Assembly: GCF_007753265.1 (NCBI RefSeq)
Contig: NZ_CP036349.1
Coordinates: 2,699,363-2,763,362, forward strand
Source of the DNA: Botrimarina mediterranea
GTDB lineage: Bacteria > Planctomycetota > Planctomycetia > Pirellulales > Lacipirellulaceae
DNA: 64,000 nucleotides
Direction of reading: 5' to 3'
Positions within the stretch are counted from its first letter, which is position 1. Every line of letters starts with the position of its first letter. The notes below the pieces were generated by a model that worked only from the letters and a program-made list of their open reading frames with translations, ran no database searches and was not told the origin of the DNA. The position numbers and the translations under genes are program-made. Below, piece after piece: positions 7,256-15,121 of this stretch.

Positions 7256-9847
7256 ATGCGGAAACGCTGGGTTGCGGTCCTGAGCCTCGCCTCGACGCTC
7301 GCCTGGGCGTTGTTGGCTGGCGGCGCGTTTGGCGATGGCTCCGCGCTGGACCACTTCGAGCGCCGCATCCGCCCGGTGCTGATCGAGCACTGCTATCCGT
7401 GCCACTCGCAGGCGAGCGGCGTCACTCAGGGCGGTCTGCGGCTCGACACGGCCGCGGCAATGTGCCGTGGCGGCGACTCGGGGCCGGTCCTCTCCGCCGA
7501 CACACCCGAGGACAGCCCGCTGCTCCAGGCGTTGCGTTACGAGGGCTACGAGATGCCCCCCTCCGGCAAGCTGCCGGACGAGACGATCGCCGCGTTCGCC
7601 GAGTGGATCGCCGCCGGCGCCCACGACCCGCGCGAAGGTGACGAGCCAATCACCGAGCCGCCGACGATCGACGCCAAGTCGCACTGGTCGTTCCAGCCAA
7701 TCGAACGGCCCGAGGTCCCGCAGGTCGAGTCCGCCGGGGTCCGCACGCCGATCGACGCGTTCGTTACCGCTAAGCAGCGCGAGGCCGGCGTTGAGCCGGC
7801 GCCGGCCGCCACGTCGCACGACCTGTTACGTCGCGTCTACTTCGACCTCACCGGCTTGCCGCCGACGGCCGCCGAGATCGAGCGCTTCCAGAACGACCCG
7901 AGCGATGAGGCCTACGAAGCGATTGTCGATGCGCTGCTCGCTTCGCCGCGGTTTGGCGAGCGCTGGGGCCGCTACTGGCTCGACGTGGCGCGCTACGCGG
8001 ACACCAAGGGCTATGTCTTCGAGGAGGATCGCAACTACCCCAACGCCTACCGCTACCGCGACTGGGTGATCGCCAGCTTCAACGATGACCTGCCTTACGA
8101 CCAGTTCCTCATCGCGCAAATCGCGGCCGATCAACTCGGCGAGGAAGCGCCGCGCGAGGCGATGGGCTACCTGACACTCGGGCGGCGGTTCCTCAACAAC
8201 CCGCACGACATCATTGACGACCGCATCGACGTCGTCACCCGCGGCATGCTCGGGCTCACCGTCGCCTGCGCGCGGTGCCATGATCACAAGTACGACCCGA
8301 TCCCAACGGCCGACTACTACTCGCTCTACAGCGTCTTCGCCAGCAGCGAAGAGCAGAAGCCCGAGAACTGCCCCCCGGTGCTGGTCGATCGCGCCGAGCC
8401 GGTGCAGCAGGTCGTCTTCCTCCGCGGCAACCCCGGCATGCGGGGCGAACCGACGCCGCGCCAATTCCTGGCATGCGTGACCGACGGGGATCGCCGGCCG
8501 TTCGAGAAGGGGAGCGGGCGGCGCGAACTCGCCGAAGCGATCGCCAGCCCCGACAACCCACTCACCGCGCGCGTCTGGGCCAACCGTGTGTGGGGCTGGC
8601 TCTTCGGGCGCGGCCTCGTGGCGACGGCGAGCGACTTTGGGTTGCGTGGCGAGGCGCCAACCCATCCCGAGCTGCTCGACTATCTCGCCACAGCGCTGAT
8701 CGACGACGGTTGGTCGACAAAGCGGCTCGTGCGGCGGATCGTGCTGTCGAGCGTTTACCGCCAGAGTTGCGAGGCGCCGCCGGCGTCGCTTGAAACCGAC
8801 CCCGGCAATACGTTGCTCACACGTCGCGAACGGCGGCGACTGGACCTCGAGGCGAACCGCGACGCGGTGCTGCAAGCGTGCGGGCGACTCGACTTGGCGA
8901 TGGGCGGCCCGTCGCAACAACTGGTGGGCGACACGCCGACGACACGCCGCGCGGTCTATGGATTCGTTGAACGCCAGAACCTCCCGGCGTTCTTCCGTAC
9001 GTTTGATTTTCCGAGCCCCGACACGCACGCCTCGAACCGCGCGGTGACGGTCTCGCCGCAACAGGCGCTCTACTTCCTCAATAGCCCGTTGATGATCGCC
9101 AACGCCGCGGCTTTAGCTGAGCATAGCGCGGAAGCCGGCGCCGATGAGGCGGCTCGCGTCGAGTGGATGTTCCGCCAGACACAGGGCCGCCGGCCCAGCG
9201 ACGCCGAGCGGGCGGACCTCTTCGCCTTCCTCACGGACCCCGCCGCCGCCGAGGCGCCGCCGGCGCCGGAATGGAGTTACGGCTGGGGCCGCATTGATGA
9301 AGCAAGCGTCACGATTGACTTCCACGTGTTGCCGCACTTCAAGGGTGACGCTTGGCAAGGCGGGCCCGAGTTGCCGGATCCGTCGATCGGCTGGGTCATG
9401 CTCAACGCCGGCGGCGGCCACCCCGGTGACACCACCCACCAAGCGATCCGCCGCTGGACCGCGCCCGCGCCCGGAGATGTCACGGTGGCGGGCAAGCTGT
9501 CACACGGCTCGGACCAAGGCGACGGCGTCCGCGCCCGCGTCGTGCATTCGGTCGGCGCCATCACGGGCGAGTGGACCGCCGCCAACGCGACCACCGACAC
9601 CGGAACGCAGCCAATGCGCGTCGCGGCGGGCGACACGATCGATTTCGTTGTCGATTGCCGAGAGAGCGAAGCATTCGATTCGTTCGGCTGGGACGTTACG
9701 CTCAACCTCCTCCGCGAAGGCGAAGAGGTCGCGACGCCCTACCGATCGACAACAGGCTTCGAAGGCCCCGCGCCGGCGCCGCTCGACCGCTGGGGCCGAC
9801 TCGCGCAGGTGCTGCTGATGTGCAACGAGTTCCAGTTCGTCGATTGA
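7256..9847 (+). CDS. DUF1549/DUF1553 (PSD1) protein with N-terminal cytochrome c domain
   Basis: 863 residues from the ATG at 7256 (GGAGACGAAGG upstream); an ATG at 7238 has a poorer site. Signal peptide at 1-27. A planctomycete cytochrome c domain (PSCyt1) follows with the haem motif CYPCH at 46-50. DUF1549 (PSCyt2) covers about 140-370, with LLRRVYFDLTGLPPT, RYADTKGY and the second motif CARCHDHKYDPIPTADYY. DUF1553 (PSD1) covers about 410-640 (NPLTARVWANRVWGWLFGRG, HPELLDYLA, SVYRQS). An extra segment of roughly 160 residues (about 675-835) interrupts the usual C-terminal end, before the closing WGRLAQVLLMCNEFQFVD. It is followed by a DUF1501 gene, the standard pairing. A periplasmic redox role in sugar use has been proposed for such pairs; the reaction is unknown. 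Confidence 0.93.
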   Translation: MRKRWVAVLSLASTLAWALLAGGAFGDGSALDHFERRIRPVLIEHCYPCHSQASGVTQGGLRLDTAAAMCRGGDSGPVLSADTPEDSPLLQALRYEGYEMPPSGKLPDETIAAFAEWIAAGAHDPREGDEPITEPPTIDAKSHWSFQPIERPEVPQVESAGVRTPIDAFVTAKQREAGVEPAPAATSHDLLRRVYFDLTGLPPTAAEIERFQNDPSDEAYEAIVDALLASPRFGERWGRYWLDVARYADTKGYVFEEDRNYPNAYRYRDWVIASFNDDLPYDQFLIAQIAADQLGEEAPREAMGYLTLGRRFLNNPHDIIDDRIDVVTRGMLGLTVACARCHDHKYDPIPTADYYSLYSVFASSEEQKPENCPPVLVDRAEPVQQVVFLRGNPGMRGEPTPRQFLACVTDGDRRPFEKGSGRRELAEAIASPDNPLTARVWANRVWGWLFGRGLVATASDFGLRGEAPTHPELLDYLATALIDDGWSTKRLVRRIVLSSVYRQSCEAPPASLETDPGNTLLTRRERRRLDLEANRDAVLQACGRLDLAMGGPSQQLVGDTPTTRRAVYGFVERQNLPAFFRTFDFPSPDTHASNRAVTVSPQQALYFLNSPLMIANAAALAEHSAEAGADEAARVEWMFRQTQGRRPSDAERADLFAFLTDPAAAEAPPAPEWSYGWGRIDEASVTIDFHVLPHFKGDAWQGGPELPDPSIGWVMLNAGGGHPGDTTHQAIRRWTAPAPGDVTVAGKLSHGSDQGDGVRARVVHSVGAITGEWTAANATTDTGTQPMRVAAGDTIDFVVDCRESEAFDSFGWDVTLNLLREGEEVATPYRSTTGFEGPAPAPLDRWGRLAQVLLMCNEFQFVD

Positions 9848-9856
9848 AAGAAAAAA

Positions 9857-9946
9857 TTTACCACAGAGGCACGGAGAGCACCGAGGAAAGCACTGAGTAA
9901 TCTTGTCCCCGTGCGTCCTTCGTGCTCTCTGTGCCTCTGTGGTAAA
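9857..9946. repeat. Inverted repeat (ACCACAGAGGCAC family) between DUF1553 and DUF1501 genes
   Basis: Arms of 25 bases at 9857-9881 and 9922-9946 pair with one mismatch (core ACCACAGAGGCAC / GTGCCTCTGTGGT). The right arm runs into AAAAAA and the left arm is preceded by AAAAAATTT, so the opposite strand would show a T run. I recall this sequence as a widely scattered repeat in planctomycetes and related genomes. Confidence 0.85.
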
Positions 9947-9966
9947 AAACTGAGCGATATAAGCTT

Positions 9967-11385
9967 ATGGACCCGTTATTGAGCCGCCGCGAGATGCTTA
10001 CGCGCTGTGGCATGGGCTTTGGCGCGATGACGCTTGGGACGATGCTCGGCGCACCCGCGACCGCGTCGAGCGGCGGCGCCGCCGATTGGCTCGCGCCGAA
10101 GGCGCCGCACTTTCCGGTGAAGGCGAAGCACGTTATTCACTTGTTCATGAACGGCGGTCCGTCGCACCTCGACACGTTCGACCCCAAGCCGATCCTCGAG
10201 AAGTACGCCGGCAAACCACTCGAAGGGGGCGCGCCCGCGACCGAACGACCGACCGGCGCGCCGCTCCCCTCGCCGTTCAAGTTCAAGAAGTACGGCCAGA
10301 GCGGCATCGAGGTCAGCGAGCTCTTCCCGCACGTCGCCGAGAGCATCGACGACATCGCCGTGGTGCGTTCGATGTACGCCGACGTGCCCAACCACGAGCC
10401 GTCGCTGCTGCTGATGAACTGCGGCGAGGCGCGGCTGCCGCGGCCGAGCTTCGGGTCGTGGCTCACTTATGGCCTCGGCGCCGAGAACGCGAACCTGCCC
10501 GCGTTTGTCGTGCTCTGTCCCGGCGGCTTCCCGATCCAAGAGACCCAGAACTGGCAGTCGGGCTTCTTGCCGGGCGTCTATCAGGGATCGTATGTCGATC
10601 CGAATAGCGAGACCGTCGAGCGGATGATCGAGCACGTCCGCAACCGCGCAACCCCAACCAGTGCGCAAGCAGCGCAGCTTGAATTAATGCGGCGGCTCGA
10701 AGAGCATCGCCACACGGCGGCGGAATTCGACCCGGCGCTCGAGGCGCGGATCCAGTCGTTCGAGCTCGGCTTCCGAATGCAGTCCGAGGCGACCGACGCG
10801 TTCGACGTGACGCGCGAGCCGGCCCACATTCGTGAGATGTACGGCCCCGGTGTGCAAGGCAAGCAGATGCTCATCGCCCGCCGACTGGTCGAACGCGGCG
10901 TCCGCACGGTGCAGGTGTGGCACGGCGCGGGCCAACCGTGGGACAGCCACGACGACCTCGAAGTGCAGCACCGCCGCCTTGCCGGTGAATGCGACCAAGC
11001 GATCGGCGCGTTGCTCAAAGACCTCAAGCAGCGCGGCTTGCTCGAAGAGACGCTCGTCCTCTGGGGCGGCGAGTTCGGCCGCACGCCGACGGTCGAGCTG
11101 CCGAAGGAGGGCCTCAACGCCGGCAAGATCAACGGCCGCGACCACAACCACTACGGCTTCACCGTCTGGATGGCGGGCGGCGGCGTCCGCGGCGGGCAGG
11201 TCTACGGCGCCACCGACGAGCTCGGCTTCAAAGCGGTCGAGAACCGCGTCCACGTGCACGACCTGCACGCCACGATGCTAAAGCTGCTCGGCTTCGACCA
11301 CACGAAGCTCACCTACCGCCACGCCGGCCGCGACTTCCGTTTAACGGACGTTCATGGGACGGTCGTCGAGAGACTGATCGCGTAA
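9967..11385 (+). CDS. DUF1501 family protein with Tat-type signal
   Basis: 472 residues. The N-terminus has a twin-arginine motif, SRREMLTRCGMGFGAMTLGTM, fitting Tat export. The body belongs to the DUF1501 family, which shares the alkaline phosphatase/sulfatase fold: KHVIHLFMNGGPSHLDTFDP near 60, VWHGAGQPWDSHDDL near 318, LVLWGGEFGRTPTVE near 362, GRDHNHYGFTVWMAGGG near 388. It follows the DUF1549/DUF1553 gene by 119 bases containing an inverted repeat. These two families are almost always neighbours in planctomycetes and probably act together outside the cytoplasm. Enzymatic activity is not established. Confidence 0.93.
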   Translation: MDPLLSRREMLTRCGMGFGAMTLGTMLGAPATASSGGAADWLAPKAPHFPVKAKHVIHLFMNGGPSHLDTFDPKPILEKYAGKPLEGGAPATERPTGAPLPSPFKFKKYGQSGIEVSELFPHVAESIDDIAVVRSMYADVPNHEPSLLLMNCGEARLPRPSFGSWLTYGLGAENANLPAFVVLCPGGFPIQETQNWQSGFLPGVYQGSYVDPNSETVERMIEHVRNRATPTSAQAAQLELMRRLEEHRHTAAEFDPALEARIQSFELGFRMQSEATDAFDVTREPAHIREMYGPGVQGKQMLIARRLVERGVRTVQVWHGAGQPWDSHDDLEVQHRRLAGECDQAIGALLKDLKQRGLLEETLVLWGGEFGRTPTVELPKEGLNAGKINGRDHNHYGFTVWMAGGGVRGGQVYGATDELGFKAVENRVHVHDLHATMLKLLGFDHTKLTYRHAGRDFRLTDVHGTVVERLIA

Positions 11386-12005
11386 AGCCGCCCATGGCGC
11401 CTGACGCAGTCCCTGGGGCGCCGTGAGGTTCGCACAGGGGGAGCCGAGGGCTCTCCCGGAGGTCGGTCCCAGGACCCGAATCCGCGGAGCGGAGGGCCCA
11501 GGTCATGGACACCTGTTTAGGGGCTCTGGGAGAGCGATAGAGCGTGCTTTAGAGGTCCCCTCGGCACTTCCCTCGGGGGCCGCGTCCGAACGCTGGAAGG
11601 GGCCTCCTATCGCGTCTACGAGCGTGTCGACAAAAACCCCGAGAAAAACGCGTCCCCGCGGCCCTCAGCCGACGGTGTGAGAGCATTTTGCGTCAATCGT
11701 CTTGATCAAAGGCTTTGGCGATCAAGTGGTGTATGTCACACGATAGGCAAGAACCGGGGGCTAAGGCCCCGCGGCTAAAAAGGGCTCGCCCGTAAGATCT
11801 GCCGGCACGCTTTAGCGTCCGGTTCTTCGACTCTGCAGCCATCGGTGGGTCGGCCCCACTTCGCGGGAAGGCACACGACAAACCGCAGGAATCGGGACTC
11901 GTTTTGATTGCAATACGAATGCTGAGCTAGGATATTTGGGGCGCGCTCGCGGCGCCGCAGATCGCTGGCGCTCAGCCACTTTTCATTTTCTTGGGGGCGT
12001 ACGCT
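11386..12005. other. Intergenic region with REP-like elements
   Basis: 620 bases with no convincing gene. An inverted pair GCTCTCCC (11450-11457) / GGGAGAGC (11528-11535) and the element at 11749-11827 are visible. The end, near 11930-12000, should carry the promoter of the next plus-strand gene; GGGGGCG precedes its start codon. Confidence 0.5.
11749..11827. repeat. REP-like inverted repeat (AAGAACCGG...CCGGTTCTT)
   Basis: Arms at 11749-11762 and 11814-11827 pair over 14 bases with two mismatches (AAGAACCGG / CCGGTTCTT). Between them are GGCTAAGGCCCCGCGGCTAA and GCACGCTTTAGCGT, words I recall as part of a dispersed planctomycete repeat. No coding frame runs through it. Confidence 0.65.
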
Positions 12006-13004
12006 ATGTCCGCGTCGCGTTGGAGGTGTGTTCTCTTTGTGGCCGTGTTGGGGGGGATCGCGTCGATCGGCGAGGCTCAGAGTGGGCTCGCAGAGACCCC
12101 TGAGGAATCCCCCTCCGCAACGGCCTCGGCTGATTCGCATGCCCACGAGGTGGATCGTCCCAAGTCAGAACTCGAAGAGTACTTGGGGCAGTACCTCGAC
12201 GCCTTCAACCAAGGGGACGCCAAGGCCGCTGCTGCGCTTTGGGCCGAGGACGCCGTCTGGCGTAGCGATACGGCGGGCTCGGCGACCATCGGTCGCGAAG
12301 CGATTGAGACATCGCTTGCTGAGGTTTTCGCCGCGAAGCCGGCGCTCAAGCTCTCGACTCGTATCGATCGCACCCATGTCATCACCGATGGCGTGGTGTC
12401 GCTTGTTGGGACCACGACGACGAGCAGCCCCGGCGAAGACCCAATGGCTTCGGCCTTCACGGCGGTCGTCAAGAAGACCGACGAGGGTTGGCGGCTGTGC
12501 GACGTTCACGAGTACGCCCCGACCGTCGCGATGGCCCCGCGCGACAAGCTGCAGGAGCTCGCCTTTTTAGTGGGCGAGTGGCAAGACGACAACGAGGCCG
12601 CATCGGTTTCGACGACGGTCCGCTGGGGCGCTGGCGAGTCCTTCCTGGTGCGGAGCTATGTCGTCTCCGGCGACGACGGAGAGCCGGTGCTGCAAGGCAC
12701 CCAGGTGATCGGCTGGGACCCGCGGGCCGAGAAGTTCCGCTCGTGGTCTTTCGATTCTGAAGGGGGATTCGGCGACGGCGTCTGGTCGCGTACGGGGGAC
12801 GAGTGGATCGGGCGGCTGACGCAGACGCTTCCGGATGGAGCGCTCGCGTCGGCCACGCAAGTGATCCGTCAAATCGATGCGGATACGCTCGAGGTAGCAA
12901 CTGTTGGCCGCGAGGTTGCGGGCGAGCCCCAACCTTCGGCCGAACCGGTGCGGGTGTCGCGCGTTGTGGCGGCGGACGAGGAGAAGGTCGCCGGCGGGGA
13001 CTAA
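12006..13004 (+). CDS. Exported SnoaL/DUF4440-like protein (SgcJ/EcaC type) with second beta domain
   Basis: 332 residues from the ATG at 12006, with GGGGGCG upstream. Signal peptide at about 1-28. Residues 50-170 have the cone-shaped SnoaL-like pattern of SgcJ/EcaC proteins: LEEYLGQYLDAFNQGDAKAA, ALWAEDAVWRS, IGREAIETSL, VVKKTDEGWRLCDVHEY. Residues 180-310 form a second unit resembling DUF1579-like lipocalin-type domains (LAFLVGEWQDDNEA, WDPRAEKFRSWSFDSEGGFG). Residues 24-50 are a low-complexity linker. It is followed 55 bases later by the Gly/Pro/Asn-rich protein gene. Domain type is by pattern only; the substrate is unknown. Confidence 0.75.
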   Translation: MSASRWRCVLFVAVLGGIASIGEAQSGLAETPEESPSATASADSHAHEVDRPKSELEEYLGQYLDAFNQGDAKAAAALWAEDAVWRSDTAGSATIGREAIETSLAEVFAAKPALKLSTRIDRTHVITDGVVSLVGTTTTSSPGEDPMASAFTAVVKKTDEGWRLCDVHEYAPTVAMAPRDKLQELAFLVGEWQDDNEAASVSTTVRWGAGESFLVRSYVVSGDDGEPVLQGTQVIGWDPRAEKFRSWSFDSEGGFGDGVWSRTGDEWIGRLTQTLPDGALASATQVIRQIDADTLEVATVGREVAGEPQPSAEPVRVSRVVAADEEKVAGGD

Positions 13005-13059
13005 TCCGACCGTCGTTCTCTCTTCCAGAAGGCTTTACTTCATCCAAGCTTGGTTAATC

Positions 13060-15006
13060 ATGGCGAATCGAAGGACGGCGTGCTGCCTTTGTCTGTTAGC
13101 GGTTGTAGCTTGGATGCTCCAGTCGGCGGATGTCAGCGCGGTAGGCATGCGTGGCGGCGGTGGACGCGGGGGTGGAGGCGCGCACATGGGCGGTGGCGGG
13201 GGTGGACGCCCGATGGGCGGCGCCAGGCCCGGTGGCGGTGGCATCTCGCACGGGAGTGCGCCCAGCCTCGGCGGCGGTCGGCCTCAAGTTTCTCGCCCGC
13301 AAGTCTCTCGGCCTCCGAACCCCGGCGCACGACCCAACCCGGGCGGAGCGAACTTTGGCAACCGTCCTGGCGGCGCTCGGCCGACACCGTCGATGCCGAA
13401 CGTGAGCAGGCCCAATATCAACCGTCCCAATCCCGGCGGCGTCCAGCGACCGGCGGGTGGATTGAATCCTGGGATGGCGAACCGTCCCGGCGGCGCCCGA
13501 CCCAACTTGCCGGGTAACACGCCGCAACGCCCCAATACCAGCATTCCGAACTTAGCGAACAAACTACCGCAGCGTCCGGGCGGCGCCGTCCCGATGCCGT
13601 CGCGTCCCAATGTGCCCGGTGGAGTGACACGTCCCGGCGGAGCGAACCGTCCCGATCTGGCCAACCGTCCCGGCGGCAATCGCCCCGGCGCCGGAACGCT
13701 GCCGGGCGGAATTGGTCAAGGCAGTCGTCCCACGACGCGTCCCGGCGGTCGGCCTAGTGCGGGTGACCTCAATGATTTCCTTGGCATCCAAAAGCCCAGT
13801 CGACCCACGACGCTTCCTGCGACGCGGCCCGGTGGTGAACGTCCTGTGACGTTACCTGGCCGGCCCGGCGACATCGCCCGACCTGGGGATCGACCCGGCG
13901 GGAATCGGCCGGGCGCTGGCGAACGGCCCGTTACGCTGCCGGGCCGTCCTGGTGATCTTGCCAAGCCCGGTAATCGTCCCGGTAGTGACCGCCCCGTCAC
14001 ATTGCCTGGTCGCCCCGGCGATCGGCCTGGTGCGGGGAACCGTCCCGGCGGCGGGGATCGTCCAGAACTACCGGACTGGGTAAACCGGCCCGGGCGCCCT
14101 GGCGGCGACTGGCGCCCCGGGGGAGACAACAGTCACATCCATCGGCCGCCTAGTTGGGCGGACCGTCCCGGCTCGATCAACATCAATAACAATTGGAACA
14201 CGATCATCAATCGGGGTGGCAACAACCTCGGCAACTGGATCGCCCGCAATCCAAGCCGCGGCTTGTACTGGGGCAACTGGGGCAACAGCATCCGCCACAA
14301 CTGGGGCCATTACCACCACCACAACGATTGGTTCGGACCCCGCTGGTGGAACGGCCATTATCATCACATGGGCGGGTGGCACTACCACTACTGGAACCAC
14401 AATAACCGGTGGTCGTACTGGTGGACGGTTCCGGTCTGGGCGAACCTCAACAGCTGGTTCACGTGGTCAACGCCCTCGGGTTATTGGAGCCAGCCGTATT
14501 ACTACGACTACGGTTCGGGCGGCAACGTGACCTACCATGACAACAGCGTCTATATCGACGGTCAGCAAGTGGGCTCGACGGCGGACTTCGCGGCGAGCGC
14601 GGCGGAACTAGCGACGGTGCAGCCGCCAGCCAATGAAGAGGAGGCCCAAGACGCGGAATGGATGCCGTTGGGTACGTTCGCGGTCTCGACTGACGAAAAG
14701 GACAGCGAGCCTTCGCGGACGGTACAGCTGGCCGTCAACAAGCAGGGGATCGTCAGTGGTACGCTCTACAACTCTCAGACCGACACTGCGCAGACGGTCC
14801 TCGGACAGGTGGATAAAGAGACCCAACGCGTCGCAATGCGGATCGGCGAGAGCGACGACATCATTGTCGAGACCGGCCTCTACAACCTGACGCAGGATGA
14901 GTGTCCGGTGATGGTTCACTTCGGCGCCGAGAAGACCGAGAACTGGCTCCTGGTGCGACTCGAATACGAGGGCGATGAGAACGAAGAGGGCGGTGACAAC
15001 GAGTGA
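13060..15006 (+). CDS. Large exported Gly/Pro/Asn-rich repeat protein with His/Trp-rich segment
   Basis: 648 residues from the ATG at 13060; a longer frame reaches back into the preceding gene. Signal peptide at about 1-28. Residues 30-55 are almost all glycine. Residues 60-370 are a low-complexity array built on NRPGG, GRPGD, VTLPGRPGD and similar units, very rich in G, R, P and N. Residues 380-485 are rich in Trp, His and Asn (NWGNSIRHNWGHYHHHNDW, YHHMGGWHYHYWNHNNRW). The C-terminal 130 residues look like an ordered domain (WMPLGTFAVSTDEKDSEPSR, VSGTLYNSQTD). Proteins of this kind in Rhodopirellula have been annotated as mu-protocadherin-like surface proteins; that name has no functional value. 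A structural role in the cell envelope or metal binding is inference. Confidence 0.8.
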   Translation: MANRRTACCLCLLAVVAWMLQSADVSAVGMRGGGGRGGGGAHMGGGGGGRPMGGARPGGGGISHGSAPSLGGGRPQVSRPQVSRPPNPGARPNPGGANFGNRPGGARPTPSMPNVSRPNINRPNPGGVQRPAGGLNPGMANRPGGARPNLPGNTPQRPNTSIPNLANKLPQRPGGAVPMPSRPNVPGGVTRPGGANRPDLANRPGGNRPGAGTLPGGIGQGSRPTTRPGGRPSAGDLNDFLGIQKPSRPTTLPATRPGGERPVTLPGRPGDIARPGDRPGGNRPGAGERPVTLPGRPGDLAKPGNRPGSDRPVTLPGRPGDRPGAGNRPGGGDRPELPDWVNRPGRPGGDWRPGGDNSHIHRPPSWADRPGSININNNWNTIINRGGNNLGNWIARNPSRGLYWGNWGNSIRHNWGHYHHHNDWFGPRWWNGHYHHMGGWHYHYWNHNNRWSYWWTVPVWANLNSWFTWSTPSGYWSQPYYYDYGSGGNVTYHDNSVYIDGQQVGSTADFAASAAELATVQPPANEEEAQDAEWMPLGTFAVSTDEKDSEPSRTVQLAVNKQGIVSGTLYNSQTDTAQTVLGQVDKETQRVAMRIGESDDIIVETGLYNLTQDECPVMVHFGAEKTENWLLVRLEYEGDENEEGGDNE

Positions 15007-15121
15007 CTTCGTTGGGGCATGAACGTAGGTCTCTCGACCCCTCCCTGATGACCCACATCTCTTATAGCTGCACTGCCGCCGTTTGATGATTCGGCTGCCT
15101 CTCAAAACGACATGAAATCCT

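Noticed and set aside
7826-9061. 411-codon minus-strand open frame opposite the DUF1549/DUF1553 gene
   Set aside because: Arg- and Val-rich without a domain or ribosome site, fully inside a well-supported gene.
12904-13059. N-terminal extension of the Gly-rich protein overlapping the preceding gene
   Set aside because: The ATG at 13060 gives a clean signal peptide, while the extension is read out of frame through the previous coding region.
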